10,979 bases of DNA from CAZEFK01 sp964511405 (GTDB taxonomy: Bacteria > Pseudomonadota > Alphaproteobacteria > Elsterales > Elsteraceae): the NCBI GenBank assembly GCA_964511405.1, contig CAZEFK010000229.1, positions 1-10,979 of the forward strand. The letters are read 5' to 3'. The notes under the pieces are model-generated. The model was not told the origin of the DNA and searched no databases. It saw only the letters and a list, made by a program, of their open reading frames with translations. Positions 1-6,643 of this stretch are shown here, one piece after another. The position numbers and the translations under genes are program-made. How positions within the stretch are numbered: position 1 is the first letter of the stretch; each line of letters starts with the position of its first letter.

Positions 1-2
1 GG

Positions 3-1262
3 TGGTATTGGGACCCGGTCGAGAATGCGTCCTTCATGCCCTGGCTGCTGGCGACGGCGCTGCTGCACTCGGCGATCGTTGTCGAGAAGCGCGACGCCTT
101 GAAGCGCTGGACCGTGCTGCTGGCGATTCTGGCCTTCGGCCTCAGCCTGATCGGCACGTTCCTGGTGCGCTCGGGCGTGCTCACCTCGGTGCATGCCTTC
201 GCCGTCGATCCCGGGCGTGGGCTGTTCATCCTGGGCCTGCTGGTGGTGCTGATCGGCGGGGCGCTGGCGCTCTACGCCTGGCGGGCGCCGAGCCTGGAAC
301 CGGGCGGCCTGTTCCAGCCGATCAGCCGGGAAGGCGGGCTGGTGCTGAACAACCTGCTGCTCGCCACCGCCTGCGCCACGGTGTTCCTGGGCACGCTCTA
401 CCCGCTGCTGCTCAATGCCATGACCGGCGGCTCGGTTTCGGTCGGACCGCCTTACTTCCAGGCGACCTTCGTGCCGCTGATGGTGCCGCTGCTGGCCGCC
501 GTCGCCGTCGGCCCGTTCCTGTCGTGGAAGCGGGCCGACCTGGTCGGCGCTCTGCAGCGGCTGCGTCTGGTCGCGCTCGTGGCGGCGGCCGCAGCGCTGG
601 CGCTCTGGATTGCGGCCGGCGGGCCGGTGCTGCCGGCGCTCGGCGCCGGGCTCGCCGCCTGGCTGATCCTGGGCGCCGCCCAGGAGCTGGCCGACCGGGT
701 GCGTCCCGGACGCGCGGGCGCCTGGGGCCGGCTGGGCCGGCTGCCGCGCGCCACGCTGGGCATGACCGTGGCCCACGCCGCCCTCGGCGTCACGATCCTG
801 GGCATGGCCGGCTCGGCCTTCTCGGTCGAGGAACTACAGGCGATGAAGCCGGGCGACCAGGTGACGGTCGCCGGCTACACGATCCGCCTGGACGGGATCG
901 AGCCCGTCGACGGCCCGAATTACGTGGCCGCGCAGGCCCGGTTCACGGTAACCGATCCGGCCGGCCGCCGGCTGACCATGGCGCCGTCGAAGCGCCGGTT
1001 CACGGCACCGGCCCAGGTCGTCACCGAAAGCGCGATCCACACGACCGGCGCCAGCGACCTGTATCTGGTGCTGGGCGAGGATGATCCGGCGACCGGGCGC
1101 TGGGGCGTGCGCATCTACTACAATCCCCTGGTTCCGTGGATCTGGTTCGGTGCGGGTTTCATGCTGATCGGCGGGCTGGTGTCGCTGAGCGACCGGCGCT
1201 ACCGCGTCGGCGCCCCGGCGCGCCGCCCGGTTGCGGTCGAGGCACCCTTGGAGGCGGCGTGA
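3..1262 (+). CDS. ccmF: Cytochrome c-type biogenesis protein CcmF, 5'-truncated by window edge
   Basis: CcmF is the integral-membrane haem lyase subunit of System I cytochrome c maturation. With CcmH it attaches haem, delivered by CcmE, to apocytochrome c CXXCH motifs on the periplasmic side. The visible 419 residues open inside the tryptophan-rich WWD signature (WYWDPVENASFMPW), which binds or presents haem. Several hydrophobic segments follow, then a periplasmic soluble stretch and a last membrane helix. The tail after that helix (GGLVSLSDRRYR) is typical of the family. Full-length CcmF is usually about 650 residues, so roughly the first third lies upstream of the window. The reading frame is open from base 3, and its stop (TGA 1260-1262) shares one base with the ccmG ATG, indicating one operon. 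The assignment is firm; only the 5' end is missing. Confidence 0.96.
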   Translation, partial: WYWDPVENASFMPWLLATALLHSAIVVEKRDALKRWTVLLAILAFGLSLIGTFLVRSGVLTSVHAFAVDPGRGLFILGLLVVLIGGALALYAWRAPSLEPGGLFQPISREGGLVLNNLLLATACATVFLGTLYPLLLNAMTGGSVSVGPPYFQATFVPLMVPLLAAVAVGPFLSWKRADLVGALQRLRLVALVAAAAALALWIAAGGPVLPALGAGLAAWLILGAAQELADRVRPGRAGAWGRLGRLPRATLGMTVAHAALGVTILGMAGSAFSVEELQAMKPGDQVTVAGYTIRLDGIEPVDGPNYVAAQARFTVTDPAGRRLTMAPSKRRFTAPAQVVTESAIHTTGASDLYLVLGEDDPATGRWGVRIYYNPLVPWIWFGAGFMLIGGLVSLSDRRYRVGAPARRPVAVEAPLEAA

Positions 1263-1786
1263 TGGGCCGGTTGATCTATCTGCTCCCGTTGATCGGCTTC
1301 CTGGCGGTGGCCGGCTATTTCGTGGTCGGGCTGGGCCATGACCCGTCGGTGCTGCCGTCGGCGCTCCTGGACAAACCGGCACCGGCCTTCGCGCTGCCGC
1401 CGCTGCTGGACGGCAAGCCGGGGCTGGCGCGCACCGACCTGGGCGGCAAGCCGATGGTGGTCAATTTCTTCGCCTCCTGGTGCGTGCCCTGCCGCGAGGA
1501 GGCGGGCAGCCTGGCGGCCATGGCCAAGTCAGGCGTGCCGCTGGTCGGGATCGACTACAAGGACCGGCCCCAGGACGGTCGGATGTTCCTGGCCGAGCTG
1601 GGCGATCCCTATGCCCGGATCGGCGCCGACCAGGACGGGCGGGTGGCGATCGACTTCGGCGTCTATGGCGTGCCCGAGACCTTCGTGATCGACGGCACCG
1701 GGCGCATCCGCTACCGCCTGCCGGGGGTGGTCACGCCCGAGATTGCCGAGCGGACGATCAAGCCGCTGCTCCAGTCGCTGAAATGA
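1262..1786 (+). CDS. ccmG: Thiol:disulfide oxidoreductase CcmG/DsbE, membrane-anchored thioredoxin
   Basis: This 174-residue periplasmic thioredoxin-like protein keeps the apocytochrome c and CcmH cysteines reduced for haem ligation. One N-terminal membrane anchor (about residues 4-24) is followed by a thioredoxin fold with the redox motif WCVPC (73-77; Cys74 and Cys77). The GVYGVPET segment (133-140) carries the cis-proline (Pro138) and is characteristic of CcmG/DsbE. The ATG at 1262 was chosen over longer in-frame starts because it begins directly before the anchor helix and overlaps the ccmF stop (TGATG). A longer reading would add a low-complexity stretch that overlaps ccmF. Length and motifs fit the family. 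It lies between ccmF and ccmH, its functional partners, and is probably co-transcribed and translationally coupled with them. Confidence 0.96.
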   Translation: MGRLIYLLPLIGFLAVAGYFVVGLGHDPSVLPSALLDKPAPAFALPPLLDGKPGLARTDLGGKPMVVNFFASWCVPCREEAGSLAAMAKSGVPLVGIDYKDRPQDGRMFLAELGDPYARIGADQDGRVAIDFGVYGVPETFVIDGTGRIRYRLPGVVTPEIAERTIKPLLQSLK

Positions 1787-2235
1787 CGACCCTCTGGCGC
1801 GCGGCTGTCCTGGTCCTGCTGCTCGCGACGCCGGCCCGCGCCGCGCTGGCGCCCGACGAGCTGCTGCCCGACGCCGCGCTCGAGCAGCGCGCCGAGGCGC
1901 TTGACCGGACGCTGCGCTGCGTGGTGTGCCAGAACGAGTCGATCCACGATTCGCCCGCCCCGCTCGCCCGCGACCTGCGCCACCTGGTCCGCGAGCGGAT
2001 CCGGGCCGGCGACAGCGACGACGCCATTCGCGCCTTCATGGTCCAGCGCTATGGCGACTTCATTCTGCTGAAGCCGCCCGTGGCGCCGGCCACCTGGGCG
2101 CTGTGGTTCGGGCCGCCGGTGATTCTGGCCGGTGCCGTTGCCGGGATGGCCCTGCGCCGCCGGCGCCCGGCGGTGCCTGCGGCGCCGCTCAGCCCCGACG
2201 AGCAGGCCCAGGTCGAGGCGCTGCTGCGGCCGTGA
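1783..2235 (+). CDS. ccmH: Cytochrome c-type biogenesis protein CcmH (CcmL-type)
   Basis: CcmH is a membrane-tethered periplasmic thiol oxidoreductase. It exchanges disulfides with apocytochrome c and CcmG and works with CcmF in haem ligation. The 150-residue product has a signal peptide or first hydrophobic segment (residues about 5-20, ending ARA), then the family motif LRCVVCQNESI with Cys46 and Cys49. A C-terminal membrane helix (about 104-123) is followed by an Arg-rich cytoplasmic stop-transfer stretch. The length matches the short CcmH/CcmL form that lacks the fused TPR domain; here that domain is the separate ccmI gene downstream. ATG 1783 overlaps the ccmG stop in an ATGA, which fixes the start and implies translational coupling. 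Confidence 0.95.
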   Translation: MTTLWRAAVLVLLLATPARAALAPDELLPDAALEQRAEALDRTLRCVVCQNESIHDSPAPLARDLRHLVRERIRAGDSDDAIRAFMVQRYGDFILLKPPVAPATWALWFGPPVILAGAVAGMALRRRRPAVPAAPLSPDEQAQVEALLRP

Positions 2236-3563
2236 TCGGGGTTCTCCTGTTCGTGGGCCTGACCCTGGCCGTGGCGGCGATCCTGGCCCGTCCGCTGCTG
2301 AGGCGGGACACGCCGCCGGCCGTCGCCGGCGCCGGGATCGCCGTCTATCGCGACCAGCTGGCCGAGGTCGAGCGCGAGCGTGCCGCCGGCACGCTGCCGG
2401 ATGCGGAGGCCGCGGCGGCGCGGCTGGAGATCGAGCGCCGGCTGCTGGCCGCCGCCCGCGCCCCGGCAGCCCCGGGCGGGCGGATCAACCGGGCGCTGGC
2501 CCTGCCGCTGGTGCTGATGCTGGTGGCGGCGTCGGCCGCGTTGTACCTGCAGCTCGGCCGGCCCGGCCTGCCCGACCATCCCTATGGCGCGGCGGCGCTG
2601 GCCGCGCGGACCCGGCTGCGCCAGGCGGTGGTGGCTGAACGCGCGAGCGCGCAGGCGCACCCGGCCGACCCGGAGGCCTGGATCCGCCTCGGGCGGACGG
2701 CGTCGGCCGCCGGCGATCCGGCGGGTGCCGCCGAGGCCTATGGCCGGGCCCTGCCGTTGGCGCCGGACCGCGCCGACATCGCGGCGGCGCAGGGCGCAGC
2801 CCTGGTCGAGGCGGCGGGCGGCCAGGTCGACGCCGCCGCCCGCAATGCGTTCGAAACCGCCATGCGGCTCGATCCGCGGCAGCCGCGCGCCCGCTATTTC
2901 CTGGCGCTGGCGCGCGCCCAGGGCGGCGACCTCAAGGGCGCCATCGCCGATTGGGCGGCGTTGGCGCGCGCGGCCCCGCCGGACGCGCCCTATCTGGGCA
3001 CGATCCGCGCCCAGGTGGCCCAGGCGGCGCAGCGCCTGGGGCTCGATCCGGCCGGCATCGACCTGGGCGCCCCCGCCGACAATCCGGCGCTGGCCGCGCA
3101 CATCGCGGCCCTGCCCGAGGCCGACCGGCGCAAGGCCATCGAAGGCATGGTGGCGGGCCTGGCGGCGCGCCTGGAGCGGACGCCCGACGACGTGCCCGGC
3201 TGGCTGCGCCTGGCCAACGCCTACAAGCAGCTCGGGCAGCCGGAGCGGGCGCGGACCGCCCTGGCCGGCCTGGCCACGCGCGTGCCGGACCGTGTCGACG
3301 TCCAGGTCGCCTATGCCGAGGCGCTGTATCCGCCGGAGACCGCCGGCCAGGCCCCGCCACCGCCGGAGTTCCTGGCGGTCATGCATCATGTGCTGGCGCT
3401 CGACCCGTCGAATGCCGAAGCGCTGTGGTTCGTGGCGCGCGATACTGCCGCCTCGGATCCCGGCGGCGCCAAGCTGCTGCTGACCCGTCTGCTGGCGCGC
3501 CTGCCGCCCGACAGCCCGGTCCGCGCCACCGTCGAAAAGGAGGTTGCCCGGCTCGGCGGTTAG
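2232..3563 (+). CDS. ccmI: Cytochrome c maturation protein CcmI (CycH-type, TPR)
   Basis: CcmI is the apocytochrome c chaperone of System I. The membrane part contacts CcmF/CcmH and the periplasmic TPR domain binds the apocytochrome C-terminus. The 443-residue product starts with a membrane helix (2-20). A cytoplasmic loop follows with the family pattern VYRDQLAEVERERAAG (38-53) and LEIERRLL (65-72). A second helix (about 87-108) ends in YLQLGRPGLPDHP. The rest is Ala- and Arg-rich helical repeat sequence with TPR-like spacing around residues 145-260 and 340-440, including PEAWIRLG and GWLRLANAYKQLG. The GTG at 2232 overlaps the ccmH stop (GTGA); no ATG fits as well. The TAG at 3561-3563 lies inside the stop region of the opposite-strand kinase gene, so the two genes overlap tail to tail. 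Confidence 0.93.
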   Translation: MIGVLLFVGLTLAVAAILARPLLRRDTPPAVAGAGIAVYRDQLAEVERERAAGTLPDAEAAAARLEIERRLLAAARAPAAPGGRINRALALPLVLMLVAASAALYLQLGRPGLPDHPYGAAALAARTRLRQAVVAERASAQAHPADPEAWIRLGRTASAAGDPAGAAEAYGRALPLAPDRADIAAAQGAALVEAAGGQVDAAARNAFETAMRLDPRQPRARYFLALARAQGGDLKGAIADWAALARAAPPDAPYLGTIRAQVAQAAQRLGLDPAGIDLGAPADNPALAAHIAALPEADRRKAIEGMVAGLAARLERTPDDVPGWLRLANAYKQLGQPERARTALAGLATRVPDRVDVQVAYAEALYPPETAGQAPPPPEFLAVMHHVLALDPSNAEALWFVARDTAASDPGGAKLLLTRLLARLPPDSPVRATVEKEVARLGG

Positions 3564-5305
3564 GCGTCGGCCACGACCCGCGACGCCGGCAGCTGCATCG
3601 CGACCGTGGTTCCGTGCCGCGGCTGGCTGGCAAAGACCAGCCGCCCGCCGTGGAGCTCGGTCAGCTTCTTGGCGATCGGCAGGCCGAGGCCGGTGCCGTC
3701 GTGGCGCCGGGTCAGCGAGCTGTCGACCTGCCGGAAGGCCTCCAGTGCGACCTCGATCTCATCCGGTGCCATGCCGATCCCGGTGTCGGTGATCTCGACC
3801 GTCATGCCGTTGTCGCCGGCGATCGCGGCCGACAGGGTGACGCGGCCACCGCTGGCGGTGAACTTGACCGCGTTCGACAGCAGGTTGAGCAGCACCTGCT
3901 TCAGGAGCCGCTCGTCGCCCAGGATCCGGGGCAAGCCGGGCGGCAGCGCCGCCAGCTGCAGCTCGACGCCGGCGTTGGCCGCCTGCAGCGCCAGCAGCGC
4001 CGCGCACTCCTGGATCAGCTTGGCGACCTCGATCGGGCGCTCGTCCAGCGCGATCCGGCCGGCCTCGATCTTGGCGAAGTCCAGAATGTCGTTGACGATC
4101 GCCAGCAGATGGCTGCCCGAGCGGTGGATTCCGGCCAGATAGTCGCGCTGCCGGTTGTTGACCGGGCCCTGGAGCTCGTCCAGCAGCAGCTCCGAAAAGC
4201 CGATGATGGCGTTGAGTGGCGTGCGCAGCTCGTGGCTCATGTTCGCCAGGACGTCGGACCGGGTGCGCGCCGCAGTGACGGCAGCCGCCCGTCGACTCTG
4301 GCGCTCGGCATTCGCCGCCTTGCGCAGGGATGCCGGACGCAGCACGACGCCGAGGCCGCGGGCCCCGTCGATGGCGCAGGCCGCGACCGACAGCTCGACC
4401 GTAAGCTCGGTGCCGTCGCGGCAGCGGGCGGACATCTCGATCGCGCCGAGCTGCCGCGGGTCCGCCATCCGCAGGCAGCGGCCCAAGGCCAGGCCCAGGG
4501 CGCGCGCGGCCCGGACCGGGACCAGGCTCGCCACCGGCCGGCCTGACAGGCCGCCGCGGCCATAGCCGAACAAGGCTTCGGCACCAGGGTTGGCGGCACG
4601 GATGCAGCCATCGGCATCGATCGCCAGAACCGCGTCGGCGGTAGCCTGGAGCACCGCCGCCAGCGTGGCATCGGTGCGGCGACCCTGCCGGGCGGTGGCG
4701 CGGGCCGCGCTGCCGATCTCGGTCCGGGCCAGACATCGGTCGAACTCTTCGCGCGCCAACTCGGCGAGTTCCGTCAGTACGGCCGCGTCGCGGGCCTGGA
4801 CGCCCAGCCGCGGCCGGGTATCGAGGACGCAGAGGGTACCCAAGGCGGCGCCGTCACGCCCACGGATGGCGGCACCGGCGTAGAACCGGATGCCCAGGTC
4901 CCCCTGGACCAGCGGCATCTCGGCGAAGCGCGCGTCGGCCGCCGCGTCGGGAACCACCAGCGGCATCCCCGCCGGCAGGCGCAGCACAGGATCACGGAAC
5001 CCGGTCTCGTCGACGACCGGCGCGACCTCCAGACCGCGTCGCGCCGAGATCCATTGCCGATCGTCGCCGGCAAGCGACACCACCGCAATCGGCGCGCTCA
5101 TCGCCAGTGCCGCCAGCCGGGCGATGCGCTCGAGCGCGGGGTCCGGCGCGGGCAGGGCCAAGGCCGGAAGGCCGGCGGCCACGAACCGCGGCAGCTCCGG
5201 TCGACACGGCTCCCAGGCGGCACCGATGTCGGCGGCACCGGCGGTGCCGCCGTCGACGGCCTGGTGCCGTCCCGATCTGGCTCGCCGCGGTGCTACAGCC
5301 GTCAT
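3560..5305 (-). CDS. Soluble GAF-PAS sensor histidine kinase
   Basis: This 581-residue two-component sensor kinase has no membrane helix, so it probably senses a cytoplasmic signal. An Ala/Pro-rich N-terminus is followed by a GAF domain (about 55-195) with the hallmarks DARF (124-127), IRFYAGA (139-145) and GTLCVLD (156-162). A PAS domain follows (about 210-325: AIDADGCIRAANPGAEALFGY). Next come a HisKA dimerisation domain with the H-box SHELRTPLNAI (phospho-His358) and a HATPase_c domain with N-box LLNLLSNAVKF (Asn478), DTGIGM (507-512) and GTGLGLPI (537-544). All catalytic motifs are intact. There is no C-terminal receiver, so phosphate must go to a separate protein. The start at 5305 has a GGGAGG only about one base before ATG, which is unusually close; no better in-frame start is evident. 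The ligand is unknown, and the partner may be encoded in the adjacent island or elsewhere. Confidence 0.94.
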   Translation of the reverse strand: MTAVAPRRARSGRHQAVDGGTAGAADIGAAWEPCRPELPRFVAAGLPALALPAPDPALERIARLAALAMSAPIAVVSLAGDDRQWISARRGLEVAPVVDETGFRDPVLRLPAGMPLVVPDAAADARFAEMPLVQGDLGIRFYAGAAIRGRDGAALGTLCVLDTRPRLGVQARDAAVLTELAELAREEFDRCLARTEIGSAARATARQGRRTDATLAAVLQATADAVLAIDADGCIRAANPGAEALFGYGRGGLSGRPVASLVPVRAARALGLALGRCLRMADPRQLGAIEMSARCRDGTELTVELSVAACAIDGARGLGVVLRPASLRKAANAERQSRRAAAVTAARTRSDVLANMSHELRTPLNAIIGFSELLLDELQGPVNNRQRDYLAGIHRSGSHLLAIVNDILDFAKIEAGRIALDERPIEVAKLIQECAALLALQAANAGVELQLAALPPGLPRILGDERLLKQVLLNLLSNAVKFTASGGRVTLSAAIAGDNGMTVEITDTGIGMAPDEIEVALEAFRQVDSSLTRRHDGTGLGLPIAKKLTELHGGRLVFASQPRHGTTVAMQLPASRVVADA

Positions 5306-5624
5306 GCCTCCCGCCCGAACATCGTCGGTTGCGTCCGACGTCTAGCTGCGTGGCCCGGTCTGGAGGGCAGGGCCGGGCCGTACCGGACCTGCGATCTGCC
5401 CCAGCGATGGCAATATCCAAAAAATCCGCGGAATTGAGGGAGAATTCAAGTGATTCGATCCTTCCGCCGCCGATTGATCTTATCGATATTGCGCGCGTGG
5501 CGTGCACGACCCCGTCGGTCCGCGCCAGTTTCCTCGATCCGGGGCCCGAATGCAAAGCGCGGCGATCTAAGTTCCCCGTCGGTGTGCCTGACGTCTCCTG
5601 ACAAACGGATTAGCGACCCCGGCG
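5306..5624. other. 319-base gap between kinase and receiver genes, with an AT-richer core
   Basis: No convincing gene lies here. The stretch 5407-5490 is clearly more AT-rich than the rest of the window and holds an 8-base inverted repeat, GCAATATC at 5410-5417 and GATATTGC at 5485-5492. It probably contains the promoter of the kinase gene, which would read leftward, but I could not identify a clean -35/-10 pair. Two short opposite-strand open frames cover part of it (5450-5656 plus, 5446-5628 minus). Both have third codon positions far less GC-rich than the neighbouring genes, so I do not annotate them. Confidence 0.5.
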
Positions 5625-6224
5625 TCACGTCGTCCGGCCGCGCGGTGTGCCTGTGACCGGGGCCGGCCCGCTATGCAGTTCGGCGGACAGCCGCTCGGCC
5701 TCGCGCGAGGCGGCCTCACGCGCCGTCGGGTCGGACCGGGGCGTCGGCGTCGGCGGCTCGGGCTCCCAGTCGATGGCGACCGCGGCATAGCTGTCGGGAT
5801 CGCGCCGGGCCGGCCGTGGTCCGGCGATCAGTTCGGCCAGGCGCTGGCACAGACCCGCTGCCACGATCGGCAGGCCGAAGACATGGCCGATGTCCAGATC
5901 TTCGGCCTGCCGGTGCAGGCGACGGTCGGGCCGGGGATGGAACAGCGCAGCCGGGGTGGTCGCCAGGCCGCGCGTTCGGCCCAGCCTGATCGCCCGGACC
6001 AGCTCCAGGCCGCTGATCCGCGGCAGATCGACCGCCGTGATCACCAGATCAAGTTGGCCCGCCGTGACGTCCAGGAGATCCAAGGCCTCGCGGGCATGCT
6101 TGGCGAAGTGCTGGCTCCGGCAGCCATGGTCGCGCAGGATTGCGCTGATCATTTGCCGAGAGCTGGGCGTTGCGTCGACCAACAGGACCGTTCGCCCCGC
6201 CAGGATCGTGGAATGGGGGAGCAT
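5625..6224 (-). CDS. Degenerate response-regulator receiver (pseudo-receiver) protein
   Basis: A 199-residue protein with a CheY-like receiver (about 10-133) and a Pro-, Arg- and Glu-rich tail (about 134-199) with no recognisable output domain. The fold pattern is clear: TVLLVDATP at 12-20, then LDLVITAVDLPRISGLELVRAIR-type sequence (58-80), where ISGLELVRAIR matches CheY MDGLELLKTIR. By alignment from memory to CheY, only Asp17 of the acidic pair survives (Ala18 replaces the second). The phosphoacceptor Asp is Ala64, the switch Thr/Ser is His96, and the conserved Lys of the KP motif is Leu118 (LP). The protein should therefore not be phosphorylated in the usual way. The frame is intact and GC-biased, so it looks like a functional gene. 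It lies upstream of the kinase gene on the same strand and may be a binding partner or regulator of that kinase or of the nearby HPt; this is inference. Confidence 0.8.
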   Translation of the reverse strand: MLPHSTILAGRTVLLVDATPSSRQMISAILRDHGCRSQHFAKHAREALDLLDVTAGQLDLVITAVDLPRISGLELVRAIRLGRTRGLATTPAALFHPRPDRRLHRQAEDLDIGHVFGLPIVAAGLCQRLAELIAGPRPARRDPDSYAAVAIDWEPEPPTPTPRSDPTAREAASREAERLSAELHSGPAPVTGTPRGRTT

Positions 6225-6251
6225 GGCCTCGATTCAGAGCAGCATTGACCC

Positions 6252-6266
6252 TATGATCGGATCATA
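6252..6266. repeat. 15-base perfect palindrome, operator-like
   Basis: TATGATC and GATCATA are perfect 7-base inverted arms around a single central G. The site lies 28 bases upstream of the receiver start codon and just downstream of a minus-strand TTGACA, where a repressor could block transcription. About one such perfect 7-base dyad is expected by chance in a sequence of this length, so its position is the main argument. A role as a binding site is inference. Confidence 0.35.
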
Positions 6267-6303
6267 TCGCGGCGACGGCTGTCAAACCAGCCATAGCTAC
6301 TAA

Positions 6304-6328
6304 CCGGCTGCGGCCATCGGGCAGCCGG
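6304..6328. repeat. GC-rich hairpin, 8-base stem
   Basis: CCGGCTGC (6304-6311) and GCAGCCGG (6321-6328) form an 8-base stem with a 9-base loop. A smaller dyad, GGCTG/CAGCC at 6277-6281 and 6288-6292, lies just before it. There is no T-run on either strand, so this is not a standard terminator. It could be a leader structure for the rightward operon or simply GC-rich chance pairing. Confidence 0.3.
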
Positions 6329-6394
6329 CGGCAGTTGCCTTGCCCGGGGCAGCCAGCGCAAAGTAGGCGGGGACGCGTTGGCGGGAGGGCGGGC

Positions 6395-6643
6395 TTGGCG
6401 GCAGGGGAAACCGGACGGGGGCGGGGCAAGCGGGTCGGGCCGCGCGCCGTGGCGCTGCCGCAGATGGCCCTGCGCTGCCTGGACTGCGGCAGCGTGCTGC
6501 TGCCGGGGTCGCCGACCGACGTGATCACCTGCGGATGCCCCAACAAGGCGCGGGTTGCCGGCGGCGATTCCGAGCATCTGAGCTGGAACGCGCTCGATCG
6601 GCGGCGCTGCGAGGTCTTCCTGTACACGGGTGAATCCGAGTGA
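6395..6643 (+). CDS. Small zinc-ribbon-like protein, function unknown
   Basis: A small protein with two Cys pairs, CLDCG (Cys28 and Cys31 in the 82-residue reading) and CGC (Cys46 and Cys48). This is a C-x2-C-x14-C-x-C layout that could bind one zinc ion. A GG follows (56-57), and one further Cys (72) lies near the C-terminus. The pattern CxxCG...CxC...GG resembles short zinc-ribbon proteins of unknown function that I recall from bacteria and phages, but I cannot assign a family. The start is uncertain. TTG 6395 has GGGAGG at 6383-6388 with an ideal 6-base spacer and gives 82 residues with a basic N-terminus. ATG 6464 gives 59 residues that begin just before the first Cys pair, but has no ribosome binding site. 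The stop overlaps the next gene (TGATG), so it is the first gene of a three-gene operon ending in an HPt. Confidence 0.6.
   Translation: MAAGETGRGRGKRVGPRAVALPQMALRCLDCGSVLLPGSPTDVITCGCPNKARVAGGDSEHLSWNALDRRRCEVFLYTGESE

Larger units (their letters stand above)
6225..6394. promoter_or_regulatory. Divergent intergenic region with palindrome and hairpins
   Basis: This 170-base region separates the leftward receiver gene from the rightward zinc-ribbon gene and must hold promoters for both. Visible elements are a TTGACA on the minus strand (6285 to 6280), a perfect consensus -35 hexamer pointing at the receiver gene; a TATGAT 13 bases downstream, too short a spacer for a standard promoter; a 15-base palindrome at 6252-6266; and two dyads at 6277-6292 and 6304-6328. 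The exact promoter pairs cannot be fixed by eye. Confidence 0.45.

Noticed and set aside
36..1084. Long alternative frames across ccmF and the other GC-rich genes, including frames of several hundred residues on the opposite strand
   Set aside because: High GC removes stop codons from all frames. These translations are Arg/Ala/Gly/Pro-rich without motifs, while the chosen frames carry clear family signatures.
5446..5628. Minus-strand 60-residue open frame whose GTG overlaps the pseudo-receiver stop (GTGA)
   Set aside because: The overlap mimics translational coupling, but third-position GC is about 65%, there is no binding site and no family pattern. It also competes with the open frame on the other strand.
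5580..5653. Direct repeat CGGTGTGCCTG at 5580-5590 and 5643-5653
   Set aside because: Two 11-base copies in GC-rich sequence at the end of the pseudo-receiver gene, with no flanking structure or further copies nearby.
5450..5656. Plus-strand 68-residue open frame with GAGGGAG seven bases before a GTG start
   Set aside because: The ribosome-binding site is good, but only about 70% of third positions are G or C, far below the neighbouring genes. It overlaps the end of the pseudo-receiver gene, and the peptide shows no recognisable pattern. Kept only as a remote small-protein possibility.
6304..6328. Hairpin as an intrinsic terminator
   Set aside because: No T-run follows on either strand, and no gene ends just before it; both flanking genes start away from it.
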